From: Taxillus chinensis
Taxonomy: Eukaryota; Streptophyta; Magnoliopsida; Santalales; Loranthaceae
Reading direction: 5' to 3'
Length of the DNA stretch: 64,000 nt
Assembly (NCBI GenBank): GCA_023512835.1
Contig: CM042092.1
Location: 40,132,258-40,196,257, forward strand
In this document: positions 32,396 through 43,803 of the stretch, one piece after another
Layout: the number at the start of each line of letters is the position of its first letter
Position numbering within the stretch: the first letter of the stretch is position 1
The notes under the pieces: model-generated
What the model was told of the DNA's origin: nothing
Database searches by the model: none
What the model saw: only the letters and a program-made list of their open reading frames with translations
Position numbers and translations under genes: made by a program

Positions 32396-33880
32396 CATGA
32401 TGGTGGGACAGTCCCTGAGTCCTTTGGTGGTTGTGCCTGAGTTGTATCAGCGCGTCCGGGAGGGACAGTTGGGTGACATTGAGTATGAGGTTCTCCGTGC
32501 CCGTATTGAGGCTGGTGAGCTATCTGAGGACTGGACAAAGGGTCCTGAGCATGAGTTGTCTTTTCAGGGGCGGTTAGTAGTGGCTATTTCTCTCGGGGAT
32601 GAGGTGATGAGGGAGTTTCACCGGTCTAGAGTTGTTGTGCATCTAGGGGGGTACGAAGATGTACCATGCGCTTCGGGGACATTTTTGGTGGCCTAGGATG
32701 AAACGCGATGTGGTCGCCTTTGTTTCGCGATGCCTCACGTGTTAGCAGGTGAAGGCTGAGCATCAGCGGCCGGCGGGCATGTTACAACCATTGCCCATAG
32801 CGGAGTGGAAGTGGGACCACGTAGCGATGGATTTTGTGACGGGTCTTCCACCCACCACAGGGAGGAAAGATATGATTTGGGTGATTGTGGATCGACTCAC
32901 AAAGTCGGCCCATTTCGTGGCTGTTCATGAGCGGGACTCTATTGGGACTTTGAGTCATCTATACAAGAACTAGATTGTGAGACTGCATGGAGTACCATCG
33001 TCGATTGTGTCCGACCGGGATTCGAGGTTCACTTCCCGTTTTTGGGCAGGTGTTGCAGGAGGCTATGGGGACTAAACTTCACTTGAGTACAGCCTTTCAC
33101 CCAGAGACCGACGGCTAGACAGAGATAATGAATCGACTTTGGAGGACATGTTACGGGCTCGTGTGTTAGATTTTGGGGGTTCGTGGGCAACTCACCTTCC
33201 TTAGGTGGAGTTTGCCTACAACAACGCTTATCAGGCATCCATTGGGATGGCTCCTTTTGAGGCGTTGCATGGGTGGCCGTGTCGATCACCTTTGTGTTGG
33301 ACCGAGGTGGGGGAGACAGCCTCTCTTGGGACCACAGTTGGTTCAGCGGCTACCAAGAAGGTTAAGTTGATTCGTCGGCGGTTGTTATCGGCTCGGCGTA
33401 GGCAGAACTCTTATGCGGATCAGCGGCGGAGACCTTTGGAGTTTTCTATGGGCGATCATGTGTTTCTCGGTGTCTCTCCACAACGTGGACATCGGCGCTT
33501 TGGGAGAGGTTCCAAACTCTCTCCCCGGTTCATTGGTCCATTTGAGGTTATAGCTCGTGTGGGGCCTGTAGCTTACCGGTTAGCATTGCCACCGCGATTG
33601 AGTCGGGTGCACAATGTGTTCCATGTGTCCCAGGCCATGGAAGTATCATCCCGACCCCACCCATGTGATCGATTGGGGGACATTGGACATTGAGGATGAC
33701 ATGTCCGTTATTGAGGCCCCTATCTGTATCCTCGATCGGCGGGAGATGCTTTTGCGTGGTCGTACTATTTCTTTGGTTCGCGTGCTTTGTGGCAGCACCG
33801 TGGCATTGAGGAGGAGACATGGGAACATGAGTCCGTGATGCGTGAGAAGCACCCAGAGCTGTTCGAGGACAAACAATCTT
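32396..33880 (+). pseudogene. pol: Element D integrase and chromodomain remnant
   Basis: 32391-32696 holds the spacer and the HHCC region, frameshifted near 32645. 32749-32973 carries [20 protein letters not shown] (first Asp) to a TAG at 32971. [12 protein letters not shown] (second Asp) is near 33010-33045. The catalytic Glu region has ACGGCTAGACAG where B has CCAGACAG, a C-to-T stop. The C-terminal part is at 33205-33693. The chromodomain words EETWE and VMRE occur near 33810-33845 in a shifted frame. Confidence 0.88.
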
Positions 33881-34129
33881 TAGGGGGGGAGGTGGCTATA
33901 GTGATGTGTTTTCTTGTGGTTCATGCTTTGGTGTATTTGTATTTCTACTTGTAGACTAGTATTTTTATTGAGATGTGTTTTGAGATTGCAAAATGTGTTT
34001 GAAATGTCCTGTTATGCTGTGTGATCCATCCGGGCGTTGTGGCTCGTTGTCTTGCAAATGGGCCGCATGTGTTTGTTTTCCTTGCATGTTGTTTCTTTTT
34101 GAGGACGAAAAGTCTTAAGGGGGAGAGGA
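33881..34129 (+). promoter_or_regulatory. Element D 3' untranslated region and PPT
   Basis: PPT AAGGGGGAGAGGA at 34117-34129 immediately before TGTAATAACCC. A second G-rich tract TTTAGGGGGGGAGG follows pol at about 33881-33893, again after a TCGAGGAC motif. Confidence 0.85.
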
Positions 34130-34311
34130 TGTAATAACCCGTGTTTTGGGTAGAACAAGTGGATCGAAGATGAACAATACCCGGGCGAACGCTTGGGTCG
34201 AAAGGTGGAAGACCCGAAGATTTGGGTCGTAGGGTCGAAGACCGAGGGTCGAAGTTCGAAGGTTTGACGGTCAAAAGTTAGATCTTCGAGACAGATCTTC
34301 GAGGCCGCGTT
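34130..34311 (+). mobile_element. Element D 3' LTR, left part
   Basis: First 182 bp of the LTR (TGTAATAACCCGTGTTTTGGG, then TCGAAG-rich U3), matching 24062-24220. Interrupted by element E. Confidence 0.92.
34307..34311 (+). repeat. Target-site duplication GCGTT, left copy (element E)
   Basis: GCGTT here and at 43235-43239. The uninterrupted LTR at 24213-24222 has one copy. Confidence 0.93.
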
Positions 34312-34778
34312 TGTCACGCCCCGAATTTCCAACCCGAGGAAACAAGTACGTTACTCCCCTTTTTCCCACATGGAGGGCAAAGGGGTTAGGATACAAACCC
34401 CGAAAATAACATTTTAGGCATCCACAACACATTCAAGAAAGTAATGTTCATCAAAGCAATCGACAATCCAAACCAGTCTATTACAATAAAATCCTCTTTT
34501 CAATCCATCCCCACTGGGGTTACATCAATTCCCACAAAATAACATAAAATGAAAGACGGTAAGGTAAATAAGGTCTTCCACCTTGGAGTCCCACTTAACG
34601 CCTGTATGTTCCTGAAAGAAAACATAACATAGAGGGAAGGGTAAGCAACCACGGCTCGATTGGGATCATGTCTCCCCAATCCATCCTATGCTCCTAGCGT
34701 CTACATGAGGGTGTATATAGGTGCAGTGTAGTGACAATAAGATATAAACAAGTTGTATTCCACATTCACATGGCACAC

Positions 34779-35010
34779 ACATATCCACAGCCATACAGGC
34801 TTAGCCATATAGGCTAACATATCCACAGCCACTCAGGCTTAGCCACACGGGCTAACATATCCACGGCCACTCAGGCTTAGCCACACGGGCTAACATATCC
34901 ACGGCCACTCAGGCTTAGCCACACGGGCTAACATATCTACGGCCACTCGAGGCTTAGCCACACAAAGCTAACATATCCACGGCCACTAAGGCTTAGCCAC
35001 ACGGCTAACA
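34779..35010 (-). repeat. U5 minisatellite, 38-bp 'GGCTTAGCCACACGGGCTAAC' type
   Basis: About six units of 38 bp. The 5' LTR of the same element has about eight (41801-42110). Confidence 0.88.
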
Positions 35011-35433
35011 TTTCTAGTCCCGGGCTTCCCCACCCACTAGGTTCCACAAACACAAGATACAAGGTCACACAGGCATTAAACCAAACACGTAGCACACACA
35101 CTTTCACAGGCATAAAATCAAACACATATTAGGCATATTCACCCAGACATATTCACACAGGCATTTTATCGAACACTTAATATGCACTCAGCATCCAACA
35201 CCAGAATACATCAAAAACTGACATCGAAGACCAACATCCATATAGGAGATCACACCTATATGGATTACATATATATATAAACAGATATAATCCATAATCT
35301 ACTCTAGATCCCTAGAACAGAGGAGGATTTAGGAAGAACAGAACCCCTACCTTGTATGTTCTCCTGCTCCCCCTTCCACGCAAGACTCCGACCACCCACA
35401 CAAGACGCTCCGACGGCCACCAGAAGCTCTCCT

Positions 35434-35434
<1 letters not shown>

Positions 35435-35512
<78 letters not shown>
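35435..35512. repeat. (CT)n microsatellite, about 75 bp
   Basis: Longest simple repeat of the window, in the leader of LTR E3. The partner LTR has about 30 bp (42534-42567), so this tract expanded after insertion. Open frames through it are Leu/Ser or Arg/Glu runs and not genes. Confidence 0.95.
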
Positions 35513-35513
<1 letters not shown>

Positions 35514-36173
35514 GCGATGGTGGAACAACAAACCCTAAAACCTAAAACAGAGGGCTCCTCATCCTTATATAGACCTCCCACTATCAAAACGACGTAGTTT
35601 TGATTAAGTGAAACCAGCATCAAAACGACGTAGTTTTGATGGAACAAGCTACAACCTTCCCGCATCCATACACGCCAAAATATCCACAATTCCAACATGG
35701 TCCTTTGGGGGAAAAATCATTAGAATGACAAAACCAAGGTAACCATACAAAAACATGCTTGCACGCCAATTTGAACGCCAATTCCCCAATTGGCGTGCAG
35801 CTCCAAATGCACTCAAACTTTACCCCAAGCCTCCTTGCATCATGTAAAAGACATCCATGCAATAAAAACCTTGCACGCCAAATGGATCCAATTCACGTGC
35901 ACGTCCGTTTGGCCTGAAACTTCGTGGTAGATAGAAGACATCATTCTAAGAATCTTTTGGTCTGCATGCCAATTCATCCGAGCCCATCTACTAGGTCAAA
36001 ATCTAGAAAGTTCTCATTTAGAAGGCAAGACCGACTAACTCAAAACACGGGTCCTTACATCCAAGGTGTTTTAGCTAAAGTGTGTGGGAAGGAAACTCCC
36101 TAAAACCCAACAATTTACACTCACAAGGCATCCGTGGTTAACTTCGTACATACCACAAACACGAGTCATTACA

Positions 36174-36464
36174 TCCTCTCCCCCTTAAGACTTTTCGTCC
36201 TCGAAAAGAAACAACATACAAGGAAAACAAACACAAGCTACCCCTTTGCCACACGGCGAGCCACAACACCCAGGATGGGTCACGAGCATAACAGGACATC
36301 TCAAACACATTTTGCAATCGCAAAACACATCACTACGTAAGAAAGAAAACACATCACTAACTCGGGTGCTGCTCACGCATCACGGACTCACGTTCCCATG
36401 TCTCCTCCTCAATGCCACGGTGTTGCCACAAGCACGTGAACCAAAGGAATAGCACGACCACGCA
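36174..36464 (-). promoter_or_regulatory. Element E PPT and 3' untranslated region
   Basis: PPT AAGGGGGAGAGGA on the minus strand at 36186-36174, directly before the LTR. The preceding ~150 bp is non-coding; the chromodomain tail ends near 36360. Confidence 0.82.
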
Positions 36465-37817
36465 AAAGCTTCTCCCGCCGATCTAGGATACCAGGATAGG
36501 GGTCTCAACAACAGACATGTCATCCTCAATGTCCAATGTCCCCCAATCAATCACATGAGTGGGGTCGGGATGATACTTCCTCAACCGGGAGACGTGGAAC
36601 ACATCGTGCACCCAATGCAATCGCGGTGGCAATGCTAACCGGTAAGCTACAGGCCCCACACGAGCTATAACCTCAAATGGACCAATGAACCGGGGAGAGA
36701 GTTTCGAACCGCTCCCAAAGCGCCGATGTCCACGTCGTGGAAAGACACGAAGAAACACATGATCGCCCACGAAAAACTCCAAAGGTCGCCGCCGCTGATC
36801 CGCATAAGATTTCTGCCGACTCGAGCCGATAACAACCGCCGACGAATCAACTTAACCTTCTCGATAGCCTCTTGAACCAATTGTGGTCCCAAAAGAGCTG
36901 CCTCTCCTACCTCGGTCCAACACAAGGGTGAGCGGCACGGCCTCCCATACAATGCTTGAAAAGGGCCCATTCCAATGGATGCCTGATAAGCGTTATTGTA
37001 GGCAAACTCCACCAAAGGAAGGTGAGTTGCCCACGAACCCCCGAAATCTAGCACACAAGCCCTCAACATGTCCTCCATGGTCCGATTCGTCCTCTCGGTC
37101 GACCGTCGGTCTCAGGGTGAAAGGCTGTACTCAAGTGAAGCTTGGTCCCCATAGCCTCCTGCAAACCTGCCCAAAAACGGGAAGTGAACCTCGAATCCTG
37201 GTCAAAGACAACCGATGATGGTACACCATGCGGTCTCACAATCTCGTTCATGTATAGCCGACTCAAGGTCCCAATGGAGTCCCACTCGCGAACAAGAAGG
37301 AAATGGGCCGACTTTGTGAGTCGATCCACAATCACCCAAATCATATCTTTCCTCCCCGTGGTGGGTGGAAGACCGATCACGAAATCCATCGCTACGTGGT
37401 CCCACTTCCACTCCGCTATAGGCAATGGTCGTAACATGCCCGCCGGCCGCCGATGTTACGCCTTCACCACGCGCACGTGAGGCACCGCGAAACAAAGGCA
37501 GCCACATCGCGTTTCATCCCGGCCACCAAAAATGTCCCTGAAGCGCATGGTACATCTTCGTACCGCCCGGATGCACAAGTAAATCTTGACGGGTGAAACT
37601 CCCGCATCACCTCATCCCTAAGAGAAGAAGCCACTACTAACCGCCCCTTGAAAAGACAACTCATGCTCAGGACCCTCTGTCCAGGTCCCCGGATAGCTCA
37701 CCGGCCTCAATACGGGCACGGAGAACTTCACACTCAATGTCACCCAACTTGTCCCTCCCCGGACGCGCTGGTACAACTCAGGCACAACCACCAAAGGACT
37801 CAGGGACTGTCCCACCA
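36365..37817 (-). pseudogene. pol: Element E integrase and chromodomain
   Basis: HHCC region near 37640-37460 ([21 protein letters not shown]). DDE core 37437-37063: [20 protein letters not shown], then [12 protein letters not shown] where the usual SDRDSRF is partly changed but the catalytic Asp is kept. The TDGQTE region is damaged where two CAGs read CG/CCG. C-terminal part 37078-36483 (EFAYNNAYQASIGMGPFQALYGR, GPFEVIARVGPVAYRLALPP). The chromodomain words EEETWERESVMREQ lie at about 36420-36370 after a stop following VVETPILVS. Confidence 0.88.
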
Positions 37818-38309
37818 TCACGAACAACAGAGTTGCGGCTGCAACATCGCCAACCGCTCCATCGCCTTCCACTCTCTCACGGCCACCTCGGCTTTCCCTT
37901 TCCTGCTCAACACGTCGCCTACAACATTACCCTTGCCCGGGGTATAGGCAAGAGTAAAGTCAAAGGTCTGCAAATACTCAACCCATCTCCTCTGCCTCAA
38001 ATTCAAGTCCTTCTGAGTGAAGATGTACTGAAGGCTCTTGTGATCAGAAAACACTACAAACGTTTCCCCCAAAAGGTAATGTTGCCAACTCTTTAAGGCA
38101 AAGATGACAGCCGCCAACTCAAGATCATAAGTAGGATAATTCTGCTCATGAGGCTTCAGCTGCCTCGACCCATAAGCTACCACACCGTGCTCCTGGCATA
38201 AGCACAAACCCCAAACCAACCCTGGACGCATCATAATATACCTCATATGGGGTATCCTCCCGAGGTAACCTCAACACCTGGTGCAGTGGTCAAACGGGTT
38301 TTGAGAGCC
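37818..38309 (-). pseudogene. pol: Element E RNase H domain, essentially open
   Basis: The frame 38246-37818 runs through [60 protein letters not shown] and [13 protein letters not shown]. The Trp codon that is TAG in element B is intact. The start (YxDAS) is shifted out of frame near 38250. Confidence 0.88.
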
Positions 38310-39325
38310 TCAAACGCCCGCCGACACTTGTCGATTCCACTCAAACTTCACTCCCTTCCGAGTCAACACCGTTATAGGAGCTGCCAAACGGGAGAATCCC
38401 TCCACGAAACGACGGTAGTACCCTGCCAAGCCAAGGAAACTGCGAATCTCGAAGACATTGGTTGGCCTCTCCCATGATGACACCGCCTCAATCTTAGCTG
38501 GGTCCACTCTAACCCCTTCAGCTGACACTACGTGGCCAAGAAAATGGACCTCCTGCATCCAAAACTTGCATTTACTAAACTTAGCAAACAACCACTGATC
38601 CCTCAAGGTTTGCAACACTGTTGCCAGATGTTCCACATGCTCCCTCTCGGTCTTGGAATATACCAGGATATCATTTATAAACACCACCACGAACGAGTCT
38701 AAGTATGGGGCAAAGACTTGGTTCATCAAATGCATAAATATTGCCGGTGCATTAGTGAGCCCGAAAGGCATCACTACCCACTCATAGTGCTCATACCGCA
38801 CCGAAAAGCCGTCTTAGGGATGTCCTCCTCCCTAACCCTTAACTGGTGATACCCCGACCGTAGATCTATCTTGGAAAACCACCGGGCTCCACTCAACTGG
38901 TCAAACAGGTCATCGATCCGAGGCAACGGATACTTGTTCTTCACAGTCACCAAATTCAACTTCCTATAGTCGATGCAAAGGCGTAGCGTGCCATCCGCCT
39001 TCTTTGCAAAGAGCACCAGAGCACCCCAAGGTGAGGTACTCGGTCTAATATAACCCTGGTCCACCAACTCCTCTATCTCGCGCTGAAGCTCCCTCGGCTC
39101 GGCTGGCCCCATACGATATCTTACTTGGGAGATTGGACCGGTCCCCTGTACCAACTCAATGGTGAACTCTACACTCCTCTTAGGAGGTAAACTCCTCAAC
39201 CGGTCAAGAAAGACATCTTGAAATTGGTCAACAACTGCCGGACACACTCTCTTTTCCACTTTCCCTTCCTCGGCAAAGGTCAGGGCTGCCAACTTGTGGG
39301 TAACGGCACCCCACTGGTCCAACAC
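38310..39325 (-). pseudogene. pol: Element E reverse transcriptase
   Basis: Two open frames, 39325-38774 and 38801-38310, overlap at one break near 38795, where CTG of element B reads CG on the plus strand. Motifs: [74 protein letters not shown], catalytic [24 protein letters not shown]. In FINDI the first Asp of the YxDD pair is Asn (GAT/GAC to AAT), which would abolish catalysis even without the frameshift. Confidence 0.9.
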
Positions 39326-39404
39326 GGCCCGGCCCGGCTCGCCTCACGGTCCCACTCCCCCTACCAGGGTGCAAGAGGTCCCTACAAGGTGTCACGAAGG
39401 ATAC

Positions 39405-39734
39405 ACGCCGCCGATATCAATCTATCTTGGCCTGGAAAGCCATAAGCCAATCCATACCCAAGATCAGGTCAAACGTTCTCAAAGGCATTACATGCAAGTC
39501 AAAACTCAGCTCCACCTCCCCTATGGTTAACACACAGTCACGACACACACGCCATACCTCAATCATGCCTCCCACCGGAGACTCCACAACTAGGGGCCTC
39601 GCGGCCTCCACATAAGCTAACCCTAAGCCATCTATTACAAGCTTAGCAACAAACGAACATGATACACCCGTATCGAAAAGAACGAAGCTAATGTACGGGA
39701 GATCAAAAGGGTACCTCTAACCACCGATGGTCCT
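39405..39734 (-). pseudogene. pol: Element E protease domain
   Basis: VVRGTLLISRTLAS, then a frame change right before the active site. The shifted frame gives D-T-G-V-S at about 39675, followed by ARPLVVESPVGGMIEVWRVCRDCVLTIGEVELSFDLHVMPLRTFDLILGMDWLMAFQAKID at 39611-39417. The catalytic DTG is present but out of frame with the N-terminus. Confidence 0.85.
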
Positions 39735-40856
39735 GCTCCACCCTCGGCTGGTGGGGGTGGTGGCTCGGCCTCCTCCTGGTACGTCGCCTCCAGCGCAAAC
39801 ACCCTTCCTTGGCCCGTGCCACTGGTCGGCTCACTCACTGGGCGCTTCCCACCAAGGCTGCCTCCAGCTTCAGTTTGCTGCCGCTCCGGCCTCCCCTGGG
39901 GTCGGGTCTGGTTGGATCCTGCCTAACTAGCTTGCCACTGACGAGCTGGTCTCTCTGCTGGTGCACGGAAACTGGCATCACTCCTTGTGCTGGATGTCAT
40001 GCCTCCAACTCCCCGTTGCCACTCCGGCAAACCCGGCTCAAATGGCCTTCTCGTCCACGCCTATTGCATCGCTAGTTCTTCTTGGGACACTCCCTCTTGA
40101 AGTGGCCTTGCTCCCCACAAAGAATGACAACCGCCAGGGAGACCTCCTGCTGGACCTCCCTGCCTGCCACCGCCAAAGCTAGACCTCCCTGGGTTCTCCA
40201 ATGTCTGTCCCCTGCCGCGGAAGGAACTACTATCTCTCTCCTCAGTCTTGGGCCTCTTGGACCCCGAATCGCGTTCGGACCCACCTTGCAACCGGCGACC
40301 CCGATGGACCTGCCTCCCATCCTCCAACTCCCTCTCGCCTATACGTGCTTGTCTCAACAACCTCGGCATAGGTCCTCAAATGCGACTGCCACCCTCTCGC
40401 CTAAGTGCTGGCCGGAGACCCAAGGTAAACTTGTGGGCCTTCAGGTCCTCCTCGCCACGGTCTCGGGAGCAAATCTGCTCAAGCTCCAGGACTTCGCGCT
40501 CATACTCGGGCATCGTCTTTGATCCCTGTTTCAGGTGCCGAATTCCTCTCATCCTCTCGTACGAGTCGGTCCGCCACTCGGCGAACCCTCATGCTCCCTT
40601 GGTAACTCCCCGCCGGTGGTGGCGGTGGTGGTGGCACCACTGTTGTCTTGCCATCTCACGGCACACCTCCTCCTGGACTTCTTGCCGGATACCCTCTCTA
40701 AGCTCTTGGACTTCCATCCGGATGCCTTCTCGCAGCTGCGCCAACGAAAAGTGCATGTCCTCCAACGGACTGCCCCGTACTCGGGCCCTCATGGGCAGAT
40801 GACTCATCGACCCATTGCCCCGGACGCACGAGTCACTCTCCTCGGATTCTTACTAC
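39735..40856 (-). pseudogene. gag: Element E gag remnant, start codon lost
   Basis: The conserved start ATGCCGCCGAGG is reduced to ATCCGAGG near 40848, so the initiator is gone. The N-terminal portion 40807-40589 is open (SHLPMRARVRGSPLEDMHFSLAQLREGIRMEVQELREGI, probably helical). Much of the capsid core seems deleted between about 40560 and 40520. The zinc knuckle near 40060 reads C-N-R-R-G-R-E-G-H-L-S-R-V-C, with Arg in the second ligand position as in element A. Confidence 0.82.
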
Positions 40857-41317
40857 ATGAAGTAAGAAGCACAAACGTCGAAATGCGTTCAACTGCTATC
40901 AAGTTTCACTACCTTTACCCCATTATCAAGTCAAGTAGTACATGACATCACACACATTTTACACATCGCACCAATCAACATCGCACACAGTTCAAATAAA
41001 CAAGGGCCTTCCCTTGTAGTCATGCTCAAGGTACTTCGAGTAAAAGCAGAGTTGCACATTTCACACCTTATCACATTAGTCACATTTTTCTTTTATCACA
41101 ATTACAATTTTAACAGGTATCCACACCTTCATATGCCCCAACCAATGCAACTAGTGTCCTAATGCCAATGCATGCAAATCCTACCTCAAGTCCTGGACTA
41201 CCCCAAGTACACCTAGAGGCTCCAAGAGGACCGTGTTGATCAGGCACGTCCCTCCAGGTTCCTCCAAAGGACTCAAGATAACCAGATCCGCCCACTACCC
41301 TAGGCCAACTAGACCAT
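40857..41317 (-). other. Element E untranslated leader
   Basis: Non-coding, homologous to the leader of element D (25829-26320). Confidence 0.65.
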
Positions 41318-41329
41318 GCTACGATACCA
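41318..41329 (-). promoter_or_regulatory. Element E primer-binding site
   Basis: The minus strand reads TGGTATCGTAGC, a two-base variant of TGGTATCAGAGC, four bases from the LTR end. Confidence 0.82.
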
Positions 41330-41332
41330 TAT

Positions 41333-42533
41333 TGTCATGCCTCGAATTTCCAACCCGGGGAAACAGTACGTGACTCCCCTTTTTCCCACACGGAGGGCAA
41401 AGGGGTTAGGATACAAACCCCCGAATATAACATTTTAGGCATCCACGACACATTCAAGAAAGTAATGTTCATCAAAGCAATCCACAATCCAAACCAGTCT
41501 ATTACAATAAAATCCTCTTTTCAATCCATCCCCACTGGGGTTACATCAATTCCCACAAAATAACATAAAATGAAAGACGGTAAGGTAAATAAGGTCTTCC
41601 ACCTTGGGGTCCCACCTAACGCCTGTATGTTCCCGAAAGAAAACACAACATAGAGGGAGGGGTGAGCAACCACAGCTCAAGAGGGATCATGTCTCCCCCA
41701 ATCCATCCCATGCTCCTAGCGTGTACATGAGGGTGTGTACGGGTGCGGTGTAGTGACAATAAGATATAAACAAGTTGTATTCCACATTCACATGGCACAC
41801 ACATATCCACAACCATACAGGCTTAGCCATATAGGCTAACATATCCATAGCCACTCAGGCTTAGCCACACGGGCTAACATATCCACGGCCACTCAGGCTT
41901 AGCCACACGGGCTAACATATCCACGGCCACTCAGGCTTAGCCACACGGGCTAACATATCCACGGCCACTCAGGCTTAGCCACATGGGCTAACATATCCAC
42001 GGCCACTCAGGCTTAGCCACACGGGCTAACATATCCACAACCACTAAGGCTTAGCCACACGGGCTAACATATCCACGGCCACTAAGGCTTAGCCACACGG
42101 CTAACATTTCCAGATCCCGGGCTTCCCCCGACCACCGGGTTCCACAAACACAACATACAAGGTCACACAGGCATTAAACCAAACACGTAGCATACACACT
42201 TTCACAGGCATAAAATCAAACACATATTAGGCATATTCACACAGACATATTCACACAGGCATTTTATCGAACACTTAATATGCACTCACCATCCAACACG
42301 AAAATACATCAAAAACCGCCATTGAAGGCCAACATCCATATAGGAGATCACACCTATATGGATTACATATATATATAAACAGATATAATCCATAATCTAC
42401 TCTAGATCCCTAGAACAGAGGAGGATTTAGGAAGAAACAGAACCCCTACCTTGTATGTTCTCCTGCTCCCCCCTTCCACTTAAGACTCCGATCACCCACG
42501 CAAGACACTCCAGGCAGCCACCGAAGCTCTCTT

Positions 42534-42570
<37 letters not shown>

Positions 42571-43234
42571 GACGGCTGGTGGAACAGCAAACCCTAAAAC
42601 CTAAAACAGAGGGCTCCTCATCCTTATATAGACCTCTCACTATCAAAACGACGTAGTTTTGATTAAGTGAAACCCAACATCAAAACGATGTAGTTTTGAT
42701 GGAACAAGCTACAACCTTCTCGCATCCATACACGCCAAAATATCTACAATTCCAACATGGTCCTTCGGGGAAAAATCATTAGAATGACAAAACCAAGGTA
42801 ACCACGCAAAAATAAGCTTGCACGCCAATTTGAACGCCAATTCCCCAATTGGCGTGCAGCTCCAAATGCACTCAAACTTTACCCTAAGCCTCCTTGCATC
42901 ATGTAAAAGACATCCATGCAATAAAAACCTTGCACGCCAAATGGGTCCAATTCACGTGCACGTCTGTTTGGCCTGAAACTTCTATGGTAGATAGAAGACA
43001 TCATTCTAAGAATCTTTTGGTCTGCACGCATATTCATCCGAGCCCATCTACTAGGTCAAAATCTAGAAAGTTCTCATTTAGAAGGCAAGATCGACTAACT
43101 CAAAAACACGGGTCCTTACATCCAAGGTGTTTTAGCTAAAGTGTGTGGGAAGGAAACTCCCTAAAACCCAACAATGTCCACTCACAAGGCATCTGTGGTT
43201 AACTTCGTACATACCACAAACACGGGTCATTATA
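41333..43234 (-). mobile_element. Element E 5' LTR (1902 bp)
   Basis: Starts TATAATGACCCG at 43234 (the expected TG is TA) and ends GAGGCATGACA at 41333. Palindromes 42642 and 42679, TATA (about 42624-42633), CT tract, hairpin 42335-42362, eight 38-bp minisatellite units, and one CCCGG unit (42116-42143). Confidence 0.92.
41801..42110 (-). repeat. U5 minisatellite, 38-bp units, eight copies
   Basis: Unit starts at 41839 and 41877 give the 38-bp period. Units contain the word GTTAGCC...GGCTAAGCC, partly self-complementary. Confidence 0.9.
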
Positions 43235-43239
43235 GCGTT
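43235..43239 (+). repeat. Target-site duplication GCGTT, right copy (element E)
   Basis: Second copy of 34307-34311; D's LTR continues at once with TCCAGCGAGTC. Confidence 0.93.
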
Positions 43240-43800
43240 TCCAGCGAGTCTTCGAGAGAGTGTTTCTACGAGTCTTCGTGGCTTGGTTGTTAGAGTGTAA
43301 TGAGCTCAAGTGGGAGCGTGTAGAGGCTACGTGTGACAATGACCATGTTCGGATTGTGGGTATTTTGTCCTGTGTGGAAGCGGAGTGGTTAGTTCATGTT
43401 TTATTTATCAAAACTACGTCGTTTTGATGGTGTGTTTTATTTATCAAAACTACATTGTTTTGATGGTGTGTTTCATTTATCAAAACTACGTCATTTTGAT
43501 GATGGGTTTTCATTTATCAAAACTACGTCGTTTTGATGGTGGGATTTCATTTATCAAAACTACGCCGTTTTGATAAGTGAGGTCTATATAAAGAGGAGCT
43601 CTCTTTATTTTAGGTTTAGGGTTTTTGTTGTCAGCCGCCGCAGCCGTCGCAGAGAGAGAGTGAGAGGGAGATTGAGACAGAGAGCTCCAATTCATGGCTG
43701 TCGTTGTCATTCCCGTGGTTGGACGGCGTTAGGTGTGGAGGCAAGAGCGTGGAGGATCTTTGAGGTAGTGGTTTTGTCTTCTTGTACCTAATCCGGGGTT
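43240..43800 (+). mobile_element. Element D 3' LTR, right part, 3'-truncated
   Basis: Continues the LTR (compare 24218-24755). Five palindromes (43407, 43443, 43479, 43516, 43553) against four in the 5' LTR, then TATA (43582-43590) and GA tract. It stops at CCGGGGTTA, where element F sequence begins, so R/U5 and the minisatellite are missing. Confidence 0.9.
43407..43590 (+). promoter_or_regulatory. LTR promoter with five palindromes
   Basis: 22-bp palindromes at 36, 36, 37 and 37 bp steps, then TATA. The 5' LTR has four, so the array gained or lost a unit. Confidence 0.7.
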
Positions 43801-43803
43801 AAG

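Larger units (their letters stand above)
34312..36173 (-). mobile_element. Element E 3' LTR (1862 bp)
   Basis: Starts TGTAATGACTCG at 36173 and ends GGGGCGTGACA at 34312. Palindromes 35583 and 35619, TATA (35564-35575), long CT tract, hairpin 35237-35264, six 38-bp minisatellite units (about 34779-35010). Confidence 0.92.
34312..43234 (-). mobile_element. Element E: full-length Tekay/Del-like retrotransposon (8923 bp)
   Basis: Complete LTR-to-LTR element on the minus strand with a 5-bp TSD (GCGTT), nested in the 3' LTR of element D. 5' LTR 43234-41333, PBS, leader, gag, protease, RT, RNase H, integrase, PPT, 3' LTR 36173-34312. The two LTRs are very similar but differ in minisatellite copy number and CT-tract length. 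Its coding region has the fewest breaks of the Tekay/Del elements here, consistent with a younger insertion. Confidence 0.94.
24062..43800 (+). mobile_element. Element D: gypsy retrotransposon split by two nested insertions
   Basis: 5' LTR 24062-25814, PBS, gag, protease, RT up to 29108, insert I, RNase H and integrase 31870-33880, PPT 34117-34129, 3' LTR 34130-34311, insert E, 3' LTR continuing 43240-43800, then truncation. Both inserts carry 5-bp TSDs, so the order of events is D first, then I and E. The 5' flank is satellite, interrupted inside a monomer. The 3' LTR lacks its U5. Confidence 0.92.

Noticed and set aside
35352..35698. Open frames of 60-128 codons across the long CT/GA tract
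   Set aside because: They owe their length to the dinucleotide repeat (Leu/Ser or Arg/Glu runs) in an LTR leader.
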